Origin: Lachnospira sp. | GTDB taxonomy: Bacteria > Bacillota > Clostridia > Lachnospirales > Lachnospiraceae | NCBI GenBank assembly: GCA_017621205.1 | Contig: JAGATQ010000006.1 | Span: 1 to 64,000, forward strand | Direction: 5' to 3' | DNA: 64,000 nt | Notes under the pieces: generated by a model | Told to the model about the DNA's origin: nothing | The model's database searches: none | Seen by the model: only the letters and a program-made list of their open reading frames with translations | Made by a program: the position numbers and the translations under genes | In this document: piece after piece, positions 27,739 to 35,560 of the stretch | Position numbering within the stretch: the stretch's first letter is position 1 | Layout: every line of letters begins with the position of its first letter

Positions 27739-28584
27739 TTAGCATTTTCTATTTCGTGACAGCTCATTTTGTCTTTGTTTTTGTTTGCGTAATGTTGCAT
27801 TTTTTAATTCATTTGCTTTTGCACATGCAATGCAGTACATACGTTTATTGCCGGTATTTTCTATAAGGACACCGCACAACTTACATCTTTTATATTTTTT
27901 ATGATTCCTGACACCATAGTACTTCTTCTGCCACTGTTTCATTTCATTTTCAAGGTATTTACAAATATAACCGATATAGAAATTATCCTCATTCATAAAG
28001 TCATATAGATTTGATTTTTGCTTATCCTCATAATCTTCAATTAATTTACAATTATTAAGTATCTTTTGTAAAAATCCTTCTATTACTTTTTTATAATCCT
28101 TCCAGGGTAAGCTCATCTTTTGTTTCTGGTATGTAACCTTTAATTTTTCAGCATTATTCATAGCCTCATCAATGATGGTGGTAAGTTCACTGGAATCCAT
28201 TTCCACGCCATTCTTCCATTGATAATATAATTGTTTTGGTGTATTCAATAAGCTTATGTAATCTCGTTTTAAAATGACCTCTTCATCGAAATACCGGGTA
28301 TAAAGATTATTTACTTTTTGTCTGATAAGGCTGCACCAATCTGTTTTTTCCGACTTTGACTTATACCCTCTATATTCAACTACTGTCCATTCATTCAAGG
28401 CTTGTCCGACAGCAGTTTTTAATAGCTCCTTTTTAATGGTGAATTTAATAGTCTTATTGTAAACCTTTCTTTTGTTATCACTTGCCCAGATAGAAGAGCA
28501 GAATGAATAAAAAATAGTATTCTTATCTTCATCCGAATTACTATGCTTATAGTCGTCAATTATTTCATATAAATACTTATCTAT
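27739..28584 (-). CDS. Zinc-finger protein coupled to the polymerase; apparent AUA start
   Basis: 281 residues when started at an ATA at 28584. AAGGAGG lies 9 bases upstream, and the ATA overlaps the polymerase stop (ATAGATAA), the layout expected for coupled translation. The frame is open and protein-like from there; the first TTG (codon 63) has no ribosome binding site. The N-terminal part is helical and unrecognised. Near the end is a four-Cys finger (CKLCGVLIENTGNKRMYCIAC) followed by a basic tail, as in several phage nucleic-acid-binding proteins. Tight coupling suggests a polymerase partner such as a promoter-recognition or elongation factor; that is inference. Confidence 0.65.
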   Translation of the reverse strand: MDKYLYEIIDDYKHSNSDEDKNTIFYSFCSSIWASDNKRKVYNKTIKFTIKKELLKTAVGQALNEWTVVEYRGYKSKSEKTDWCSLIRQKVNNLYTRYFDEEVILKRDYISLLNTPKQLYYQWKNGVEMDSSELTTIIDEAMNNAEKLKVTYQKQKMSLPWKDYKKVIEGFLQKILNNCKLIEDYEDKQKSNLYDFMNEDNFYIGYICKYLENEMKQWQKKYYGVRNHKKYKRCKLCGVLIENTGNKRMYCIACAKANELKNATLRKQKQRQNELSRNRKC

Positions 28585-31201
28585 GTCCGCTTACCTCCTT
28601 ACACTCATAATATTTACCCAGATACTCATAAGAGTTGTTGGTTTTGTCGGGTACTTCTGTAATAGAAATATGTTTCTTAAGACCAGAGTTATTTTTTAAA
28701 TTATTGATTATATAATTACCATATCCAGTCCAGGCTAACGATTTGCTGATGGAGAAGCTGTTGTAGGAAACTTTAATTACATAATTAGCAATTGTTTCTT
28801 CATCAAGAGCCAGCTCTTCTGATAGTCTGCTTTTAAACGTATTTGCAATCGTTTCCATATTAAACTTATGGTTTTCATCATCTGATTTTTCTCTATGCAA
28901 ATTGATATGTTTACGAATCTCGTCAGCATATTCGTTTATATAACGCCTTACAATTCTTAGAACTTTTTTATCCGATAGATTTAAATCATCGTTGATAATT
29001 AAGTGTTTTGTGTTGGCTAAATTCTCAATTTTGTTATTCCATAAGATATTTTTTCTTTCCCAGCTACAGATATAATTACACAATTCATTCATTGGGGAAG
29101 GAGAGTGGTATGCATTGAGTTGTATCTTATCCTCCCTGTTTTCAATCTGTTTATTTTTCTCGATTAAAGTCTGATAAGTCTTTCGCTTGGAAGGATAGTT
29201 GAAAAGTAGAAAATATGGCAACTGCTTTAAATGCCCTCTCAGTCTTTTGTTCATTTGCCAACGGAATCCTGTTTTGAGGAAATCAATCTCTTTCCCCTGC
29301 ATGATGCGAAGTAGCGAAGAATCATTATCATACCTCTGTTTAATCTCTTCATTACTTGTATATCTATTTTCAATGCTTGTGGCTACATTAGTAATTTCTC
29401 CAATCCGGTTATCTCTGGTCATAATTTCATATTCCACAATATTTTCTTTCGTATAAGGTTTTGGCTTAGTAGTAACCTTATCTTCAATATCAAGAATAAT
29501 AGGCTTATCAATCTTTGCGTTAATGATGATTGGATCATCACATAAAAAGAAAATGTCCCCATCATAGTCCGCTCCTCCTTGCTGTGGTGCCGAAATATCG
29601 TACATATTAAACATTACAACATCCTGGTCCTTAAAATATCCGAACCATTTATTGATAGTATCATTATGGGCAATCGTAATCCTGTTAACCTCTGATGGGT
29701 CTACCAAGGGAGAGCGAAAGGATATAATATCACCGCAAATAAAATTGCCACTATACAATTCTCTTTCATTTAAACAGCCAACCACATCTTGCCCAACGGC
29801 ATATTGTAAATAACCAATCATATCACCAACACCGGTATGATAAAATCCGGAGCAATAAATCTTACCAACCTTTGCTTCATCAATCGCCTTCTTTAGTTTA
29901 CGATATATAAATTGTTTGACAGCAGGGTCCTTTAGCATTACAGGATTCACTAAAGCTGCCTCTAAATATTTGCTTTCCGGTTCATAGTCTTCCGTATCCG
30001 TGATACCCATAAATTTATATGTATAAAACGTTTCTCCATTAATAATGTTTTCAAATAGGGCAGTAGTATATTTGGCTAACTTAATAATTTTTCCATCATT
30101 ATTACTATCCAGAATATCATAGTCCCCTATTTCTTTATTCTCATAATAATCAATGTATTTCGGATTCCATAAATCCAAACATTGTAAATACTGGAAATTC
30201 ATGCGGGTATATTTGTTTATATGTTTAATATGACGGCTGAACTTGCTAATGCCAAGCTTATAAGAATATTTACGAAGTGTATTCTTGTATTCAATCCATG
30301 CATTGCAGCCATATTTATCCTTGAATAACTTGTGCCCTTTGAACATAGAAATATTCCAAATACAGTCAATAGTATCTATATGGTGTTTCGTACCATAAAT
30401 ATCTGTGATGTATTCATATCCCCATTCCCTTAATATTTTTCTGAATGGAACATATAAGGAATATCCTTTTATAAAGGGTAGTCTTACTTGTGTGCCAATA
30501 GCATTATAATCCAACCCTAGTTGTGCACTGATATTTTCCATAAATTCATGCTCATGACAGCCACATCCGTCAAAGGGAGAAAGTTTTATGTCTTTATAGC
30601 CTTCTTCAACTTCTCTGGATTTATATTTCTTCTGTTTGCCGGTTTTTTTATCAGTAAATTCTTTTTCCTGTTCTACAACATATTTAATAAACTGATTGTG
30701 TAATACTTTTTCGTATTCGCCTATAATAACGATATTCGGCATATAGTCATGAATGAGGGTACAGGAACTAAATGGTAAACACCTTTGTGCCTCATATTTC
30801 GAGATGACACATTCGTTAATTGGAGTATCCATTTGCGTAATCATATATAGTTCATCAAAGATATCATCGCATACAAAGGCAGTTATTCCATCTTTACCTT
30901 GAGAGGCTGATTTGCCAAAACGGGAATAATGAATGCCATTATAAGTAAATCCATTATTTAATATATATCGTAAGTCTTTTTCCTGTTTAGGATTTTTCTT
31001 TGCTACCACAAGAATGATTTCACTTATATGAGACGTTTTTTTGCCTCTGAGTCGTTCTACTTGATCAAATAGGAGAGAAGTACCTTGTGCTATTAAGTAT
31101 TCTCTATCAACCTCTGTATCTCTATCCATTATTACATCAAAATCCTGACTTATAATTTCCTTGATTGGTATTTTTACAAGGGTATATTGTGTAGTATTTA
31201 T
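28577..31201 (-). CDS. Single-chain two-barrel RNA polymerase (YonO / eukaryotic RdRP-like)
   Basis: 874 residues with the start at an ATA (31201; GAGGTG 7 bases upstream), or 850 from the first ATG (31129), which lacks a good site. The catalytic motif is GGADYDGD, with aspartates at 521, 523 and 525 counted from that ATG, the DxDGD signature shared by RdRPs such as QDE-1 and the SP-beta phage polymerase YonO. Upstream is FRSPLVDPSEVNRI, matching the conserved R-P-x-H/D-P-x-D-type segment. Downstream are IGEITNVATS and GKEIDFLKTGF, matching the family's G-x-I-x-N and VDFxKTG blocks. YonO is a DNA-dependent RNA polymerase that transcribes phage genes, so this enzyme probably transcribes the tail genes. 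Its template is not proven by sequence. Confidence 0.78.
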   Translation of the reverse strand: MNTTQYTLVKIPIKEIISQDFDVIMDRDTEVDREYLIAQGTSLLFDQVERLRGKKTSHISEIILVVAKKNPKQEKDLRYILNNGFTYNGIHYSRFGKSASQGKDGITAFVCDDIFDELYMITQMDTPINECVISKYEAQRCLPFSSCTLIHDYMPNIVIIGEYEKVLHNQFIKYVVEQEKEFTDKKTGKQKKYKSREVEEGYKDIKLSPFDGCGCHEHEFMENISAQLGLDYNAIGTQVRLPFIKGYSLYVPFRKILREWGYEYITDIYGTKHHIDTIDCIWNISMFKGHKLFKDKYGCNAWIEYKNTLRKYSYKLGISKFSRHIKHINKYTRMNFQYLQCLDLWNPKYIDYYENKEIGDYDILDSNNDGKIIKLAKYTTALFENIINGETFYTYKFMGITDTEDYEPESKYLEAALVNPVMLKDPAVKQFIYRKLKKAIDEAKVGKIYCSGFYHTGVGDMIGYLQYAVGQDVVGCLNERELYSGNFICGDIISFRSPLVDPSEVNRITIAHNDTINKWFGYFKDQDVVMFNMYDISAPQQGGADYDGDIFFLCDDPIIINAKIDKPIILDIEDKVTTKPKPYTKENIVEYEIMTRDNRIGEITNVATSIENRYTSNEEIKQRYDNDSSLLRIMQGKEIDFLKTGFRWQMNKRLRGHLKQLPYFLLFNYPSKRKTYQTLIEKNKQIENREDKIQLNAYHSPSPMNELCNYICSWERKNILWNNKIENLANTKHLIINDDLNLSDKKVLRIVRRYINEYADEIRKHINLHREKSDDENHKFNMETIANTFKSRLSEELALDEETIANYVIKVSYNSFSISKSLAWTGYGNYIINNLKNNSGLKKHISITEVPDKTNNSYEYLGKYYECKEVSGHR

Positions 31202-31218
31202 TTTAATTCACCTCTTTA

Positions 31219-31599
31219 TTATATATTTCTCTGTTCATTCGTAAGAATATCTGCCGTTGCAAAACTCTCTTCCTCAAACAACGCATTTCCCCTGTCAATA
31301 CATTTCATTATATAGTTATACCTTTCGATATATTTATCAAATTTGCCATGAGAGAATTCTGTTGCAATGTATTTTAATGCAGATGTGTGTGTCGATTTCC
31401 TATATTCAATTTCAATGTTCTCAAACTCTTCCATTAAATCTAATATATCAACGGTATTATCTTTGATATAAAGTGTTAGATGTAGCGTATAATGCTTGGG
31501 ATTAAAGGTTTCCATTGCTGTAATTGAATATCCATTCTGTAAATCGATTGTAATTACAGTAGAAGATATTTTTTTGTATCTAAGATTCTCTATTTTCAT
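31219..31599 (-). CDS. Small hypothetical protein upstream of the polymerase
   Basis: 126 residues, predicted mixed beta then helix, no known motif. AAGGAAG lies before the ATG. It overlaps the end of the preceding 70-residue gene by about 20 bases and ends 17 bases before the polymerase AUA start, so the three genes look like one operon. Confidence 0.6.
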   Translation of the reverse strand: MKIENLRYKKISSTVITIDLQNGYSITAMETFNPKHYTLHLTLYIKDNTVDILDLMEEFENIEIEYRKSTHTSALKYIATEFSHGKFDKYIERYNYIMKCIDRGNALFEEESFATADILTNEQRNI

Positions 31600-31792
31600 T
31601 TTGTGACTTCCTTTCCCTTAAGTTATCTAAATATTTATCAAACCTCCAGTCAGATTCAATTCTTGAGGCTATAGGTGAGCCATTGTAGTTATCCTTTTTA
31701 TATTCTGTATTAAAATCGCTTGTAAAAATTAATCCTGAAAAGTTTCTTGGATTTGTTCCACATTTATCATATTGTTGTCTATAGTTGTTCAT
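31580..31792 (-). CDS. Small hypothetical protein, first of the polymerase operon
   Basis: 70 residues, hydrophilic, Asn/Arg/Tyr-rich, no recognised domain. AAAGGAG lies 10 bases before ATG. Its 3' end overlaps the next gene. It may be a DNA-binding or regulatory peptide; nothing in the sequence decides. Confidence 0.55.
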   Translation of the reverse strand: MNNYRQQYDKCGTNPRNFSGLIFTSDFNTEYKKDNYNGSPIASRIESDWRFDKYLDNLRERKSQNENRES

Positions 31793-32114
31793 TTAAATTT
31801 TTCTCCTTTATATTTTGTTTTGGATTTAGCAGCATAGTTTATATGTTCTTTTGGGTGTTTGGATGGGAATTGGTTGTTATAATATGTATTTCTACATTTT
31901 TAGATATTTTTTCAGAATATTTTTCAAGGGGATATAATTAATTGTAGATGTTGTTTCGTCAGAACCCATATTATATATGAAGAACAAGATGGTATGGGAA
32001 ATTTTAGAGAATAGATGCCTGATTAGGAAAAATAAGAATGCTGAGAATGGTATTATAATTGTAATAATTAAAGATAGGAATATCCAAGTAAATAATATTG
32101 CATTCGGGCGATAT
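31793..32114. other. AT-rich spacer between repressor and polymerase operon
   Basis: No well-supported gene: short frames on both strands overlap each other and lack ribosome binding sites. A hairpin (arms 32106-32113 and 32123-32130, GGGCGATA) overlaps the repressor stop and is followed by a T-rich tract on the plus strand. The minus-strand promoter of the polymerase operon should lie here but was not identified. Confidence 0.4.
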
Positions 32115-32381
32115 CTAATCAGTATCGCCCTTATTTTGCAATTCTTTAAATCTATCATAATAAGCAAATAATCTCTTTAACCTTGGATCTTCACTTATAA
32201 TAATATCATTAGGGGTACAATCAAGTTCCCTGCAAATTGCTTCTAATATTTCAAATTTTATAGACGTAGAAGTGCCTTTATATATATTGTCAATGGTTGG
32301 ATATGTTACTCCGATTCGCTTAGCTAATTCATATCTGGTCATATTTTTTTCTTTTAATTTGGTTTGTATTGATATTTTCAT
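32115..32381 (-). CDS. XRE-family (Cro/CI-type) transcriptional regulator
   Basis: 88 residues from the ATG at 32381 (GAGGTG 6 bases upstream); a longer in-frame extension lacks a site. It is a helix-turn-helix of the HTH_3/YozG-like kind (MTRYELAKRIGVTYPTIDNI at about 15-34), with the typical ICRELDCTPNDII segment. Palindromes just upstream (32405-32423, 32467-32484) probably are its operators, one lying on the plus-strand promoter. It likely keeps the element silent or controls its own level. Confidence 0.85.
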   Translation of the reverse strand: MKISIQTKLKEKNMTRYELAKRIGVTYPTIDNIYKGTSTSIKFEILEAICRELDCTPNDIIISEDPRLKRLFAYYDRFKELQNKGDTD

Positions 32382-32404
32382 TATAATCACCTCACTTAAT
32401 ACAA

Positions 32405-32423
32405 AGTATATCATATATATACT
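32405..32423. promoter_or_regulatory. Operator candidate O2
   Basis: Inverted repeat AGTATAT-N5-ATATACT, 24 bases upstream of the repressor start codon. It shares the half-site AGTATAT with the palindrome at 32467-32484, which points to one protein, most simply the XRE regulator. Confidence 0.5.
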
Positions 32424-32457
32424 GAAATAAATATACTAAATATTTTTATAATAATTG

Positions 32458-32486
32458 TTGACAATATATATACTTGAGTATATAAT
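32458..32486 (+). promoter_or_regulatory. Perfect sigma-A promoter with overlapping operator O1
   Basis: TTGACA, 17 bases, TATAAT. The palindrome TATATACT-TG-AGTATATA (32467-32484) covers the spacer and most of the -10, so binding would block polymerase. It points toward the sigma gene 540 bases away; no frame lies nearer. Confidence 0.7.
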
Positions 32487-32704
32487 ATTGATAATCGTAA
32501 GAAGAAAGATAGTTGAGTGCAAATCGAATTATATTTCTATAATATGTATGGGAGAGTAGATAAACATATATGAGAGGGATGACGGAATAAAGCTTTGCGA
32601 ATATTTCGAAACAGAAGTATTTAGTTGGTCTAAGAATTTAGAAGGACAGTTATAACCTGTTTGTGAAAGAAATAGTAGTTGGTATTTTTACAATCAGAAA
32701 AACG

Positions 32705-32756
32705 CAAACAAATGTTCGCCAAAACTATTGACAAAACAGAATGTATGTTCTATACT
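32705..32756 (+). promoter_or_regulatory. SOS-type promoter: two LexA-like boxes around TTGACA-N17-TATACT
   Basis: The -35 TTGACA is at 32728-32733 and the -10 TATACT at 32751-32756. Box A (32705-32718, CAAAC-N4-GTTCG) and box B (32738-32751, AGAAT-N4-GTTCT) each differ by one base from the Firmicute LexA/DinR pattern GAAC-N4-GTTC. Their centres are 33 bases apart, and box B covers the spacer end and the start of the -10. It would make the sigma and DUF262 genes respond to DNA damage. Confidence 0.55.
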
Positions 32757-33023
32757 GGTTGTTGTCAGTACGAAATCCAAAAGACCCATCTTGAAACGGT
32801 ATTGGGTCACATCGGACAGGTCTTCGTACATACAAACAAATTCAATAATGAAAATCAAATATTATATATAGTGTCAATTGAAATTATTTTTTTTGACATT
32901 ATATTTTTTCATCCGAATTTTTTGAATGTTTGAATATTATGATGAAATATTACGTTAGTAACAGACATTTAAGTAGGATGATTTGATGATTGGAGAAATA
33001 TTATATAGGAATAAATAATAAAG

Positions 33024-33593
33024 GTGGTAGAATCAATGGAAAAAATAGTAGATTTATATTACAGGAACAATGCAAAGCGCCTACGTGATGTGGTTGACAA
33101 ACTGTTGTTAAAAACCGGGTTCGCAGGGTTAGTAGATAATGAAGATTTCTACTCATTAGCCAATGAAGTATTTGTGGATGTAATACGGAGATTTGATGAA
33201 TCACAGTCATTTGATGTTTTTCTTTATGCTTGTTTAAGCAATAAAATCAAGACAGAAATGATAAGGCGGAATAGGCAAAAAAGAAAAGCGGATACAATGA
33301 CGATATCGATTAATGCTCCGATTGGTGATGATGATAATTGTACCTTAAGTGATATTATTGCAGATAATTTTAATATTGAGGACGAATTATTTGAAGAAAA
33401 TGAAGAAGAGTTAAGTAAGAGAATGATGCAATATCTTGAACGCTTATCCAACCTTCAAAGAGAAATACTAAGACTTACGGTGGCAGGCTATACGCCTGGC
33501 GAGATTAAGAACGAATTGCATATAACGGAAAAGCAATATGCTGATTGCAATAAAGCAATTCATGCATATAGAAATGTATCAATATTATTCTGA
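33024..33593 (+). CDS. Sigma-70-like factor
   Basis: 189 residues. Residues about 38-90 fit sigma region 2 (DNEDFYSLANEVFVDVIRRF, then ACLSNKIKTEMIRRNRQKR), and residues about 135-185 fit region 4 (LSNLQREILRLTVAGYTPGEIKNEL). An acidic linker replaces region 3. AAAGGTGG precedes the ATG. It lies behind an SOS-like promoter and directly ahead of the DUF262 gene. It could direct host RNA polymerase to element promoters, or control the paired DUF262 gene. Its relation to the element's own polymerase is unknown. Confidence 0.75.
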   Translation: MVESMEKIVDLYYRNNAKRLRDVVDKLLLKTGFAGLVDNEDFYSLANEVFVDVIRRFDESQSFDVFLYACLSNKIKTEMIRRNRQKRKADTMTISINAPIGDDDNCTLSDIIADNFNIEDELFEENEEELSKRMMQYLERLSNLQREILRLTVAGYTPGEIKNELHITEKQYADCNKAIHAYRNVSILF

Positions 33594-33617
33594 TAAAACG
33601 ATAGGAGGATTATGACG

Positions 33618-35027
33618 ATGCCAAAACCAAGAAAACAAACCTATACCATGGATATGTATTTAGGGAAAATAAAGGAACAGGATATTCGTAACGATGCGGA
33701 TGTGCAAAGACAATTTGTTTGGAATAACGAACAAATAAATGAAATCATAGTTACCATTCTTACAGATGATTATATTCCTCCTATTATTCTTGGCGAAGAG
33801 GGTGATTCGCAATTATGGATTGTTGATGGGGGCCAGAGAAGTGGTGCCTTTAGAAAGTATAGATATGGTAATTATAAGATAACATCATCCATTGAGAACT
33901 CTGTTATTCCTTATAAAGCCAAGGTTACAGATGAGCAAGGAAATGTTATGAAAGATGGAAATGGAAATATTATCTGGGAAGAAACTACTTTTGATATAAA
34001 AAATAAAACCTATGAACAGCTTCCGAGTGAATTAAAGAAAAAATTCAATGAATATCAAGTGGAGACAGTTATACATGAACATTGTGATTCACATCGTATT
34101 TCACAGCTGATTAAGCGATACAATAACCACACTTCTATGAATACAAATCAGAAGGCGTTTACATATATTGATAATTTTGCAAGAGAAATTCGTGAAATAC
34201 TGGAGAGCAGATTTTTTATTGATTGTAGTAATTTTAAGGAGACAGAGAGAAATAAAGGTGTACTTGAAAGAGTGGTTGTTGAGACAATAATGTGTATGAA
34301 TCATTTTGATGACTGGAAAAAGCAGACTAGGGCAATCTGTAATTTCTTAAATAAAAATGCCACTAAGGATGAATTTAAGAGGCTGGCAGCTCACTTGCGA
34401 CGACTGGAGTGTGTTATTACACCAGATATTAAAGATATTTTTAATAGTAAGGATTCGTTTATTTTTCTGACATTATTTAACAAATTTGCTGATTTGGGTT
34501 ATGATGATAGCAAATTTACTGAATTTTTGCGAGCTTTCAAGGAACGGCTAAAAGATACTGAAGTAAATGGAAAGTTATTTAGCGAAGTGGATAAATGCAA
34601 GGGGACAAAAGATAAAACGGTCATTAATACCAAACTGGAAATTTTGACAACATTAATGTTTGAATATTTGCAGATTACCCAAGAGGATTTGGAGGAGGTA
34701 AACATATTAGATTTTATAAATGAATATGTGAATTCTAATATACAACCAGAAGATATAGCTTTACATGAGGATAACTTGAAAGCATGGACTGTTGCAATAC
34801 CTGAAGGGGCAAAGATTAATGAGAGGAGAAATAAACCATCGTTGATTGCAATCTCAGCATATATATTTGAGAATGACGATTTATATGATGATGAAACGAT
34901 AATTAGATGGTTTTCAGATTATAATAGTAGACATGTTTCATATTTACTTAATCAGAAAGATAATTTTTTTCTTATGAAGGGTGATTTGAAGAAGTACACT
35001 GCACATAATCAAAGGAAATCTGCATGA
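33618..35027 (+). CDS. DUF262 (ParB/GmrS-like) protein
   Basis: 469 residues from the second ATG (33618), 9 bases after AGGAGG; the first ATG (33612) is only 3 bases away from it. The N-terminal half is DUF262, a ParB/sulfiredoxin-like nucleotide-binding fold: QRQFVWN and the signature VDGGQRSGA (about residues 70-80) are clear. The C-terminal half is helical and unassigned. DUF262 is found in GmrSD-type restriction enzymes and many defence proteins, but no DUF1524 HNH nuclease (GmrD part) is visible. It is paired with the sigma gene, 24 bases apart. It may be a defence or regulatory NTPase. Confidence 0.75.
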   Translation: MPKPRKQTYTMDMYLGKIKEQDIRNDADVQRQFVWNNEQINEIIVTILTDDYIPPIILGEEGDSQLWIVDGGQRSGAFRKYRYGNYKITSSIENSVIPYKAKVTDEQGNVMKDGNGNIIWEETTFDIKNKTYEQLPSELKKKFNEYQVETVIHEHCDSHRISQLIKRYNNHTSMNTNQKAFTYIDNFAREIREILESRFFIDCSNFKETERNKGVLERVVVETIMCMNHFDDWKKQTRAICNFLNKNATKDEFKRLAAHLRRLECVITPDIKDIFNSKDSFIFLTLFNKFADLGYDDSKFTEFLRAFKERLKDTEVNGKLFSEVDKCKGTKDKTVINTKLEILTTLMFEYLQITQEDLEEVNILDFINEYVNSNIQPEDIALHEDNLKAWTVAIPEGAKINERRNKPSLIAISAYIFENDDLYDDETIIRWFSDYNSRHVSYLLNQKDNFFLMKGDLKKYTAHNQRKSA

Positions 35028-35274
35028 GGGAGGGGATAATAGCCAAGAGCATGGACAAAAAACGGTATATGCTTTCTATATTTCCATCAGATAATGTGAT
35101 TAATTCGTTTTCTGGTGGAGTTGTTATTCATTAAATGGAAGAAGGAAGCAAGAAAACCCAATACAACAATATAGAAAAATGCTGAAAATAAAGAAAGAAG
35201 AGTGTAACTTATTAGATTTAATCAATATAATATAGTAACAGTATTTTTGATTTGTAGTAAAAGGTGGATGGTTT

Positions 35275-35457
35275 ATGCAGGGCGGGTTTATGAAAGAGGT
35301 AACGAAGCTGGATTATTTTCTGTATACATTAGATACGCATAAATTAATTATGAAAGATACTAACAATTATACTAAATGGTTCAATAAAAATGGTACATGT
35401 GTAGCAATGATGGAGAAAAGAAAAGGTTATAACAAGTTTTGGATAAACAATTTTTAA
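35275..35457 (+). CDS. Small hypothetical protein at the right end
   Basis: 60 residues (55 from the second Met, residue 6), hydrophilic, Lys/Tyr/Asn-rich. AAAGGTGG lies 7 bases before the first ATG. No known motif. It is the last frame before the tRNA-Trp promoter. A chance frame is possible. Confidence 0.4.
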   Translation: MQGGFMKEVTKLDYFLYTLDTHKLIMKDTNNYTKWFNKNGTCVAMMEKRKGYNKFWINNF

Positions 35458-35464
35458 ATAATTA

Positions 35465-35492
35465 TTGACAATCTCCCCAGATTATGTATAAT
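35465..35492 (+). promoter_or_regulatory. Promoter of tRNA-Trp
   Basis: TTGACA, 16 bases, TATAAT, ending 68 bases before the tRNA. It lies inside the element, left of the repeat, so the tRNA appears to be driven by a promoter supplied by the element. Confidence 0.75.
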
Positions 35493-35560
35493 AGGTATTG
35501 TGCTTAAAAACAAGTGTCCTAAACAGGACAGCTTGAAAAGTAGAAAAACCTTACTATTAT

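Larger units (their letters stand above)
32382..33023. other. Control region of the element (repressor / sigma divergent)
   Basis: 642 bases without a convincing gene. It contains two well-spaced plus-strand promoters (32458-32486 and 32728-32756), palindromic operator candidates and two LexA-like boxes. An 84-codon frame at 32679-32933 runs through the second promoter and lacks a ribosome binding site, so it is not called. Confidence 0.65.

Noticed and set aside
698..31792. An ordinary complete prophage
   Set aside because: Tail and lysis genes are complete but head, packaging, integration and replication genes are not seen, so this label is not supported.
31892..32167. 91-codon hydrophobic minus-strand frame
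   Set aside because: It overlaps the repressor 3' end in another frame, has no Shine-Dalgarno and is explained by AT-rich composition.
32679..32933. 84-codon plus-strand frame in the control region
   Set aside because: It lacks a ribosome binding site, overlaps the -35/-10 of a well-formed promoter and reads as low-complexity towards its end.
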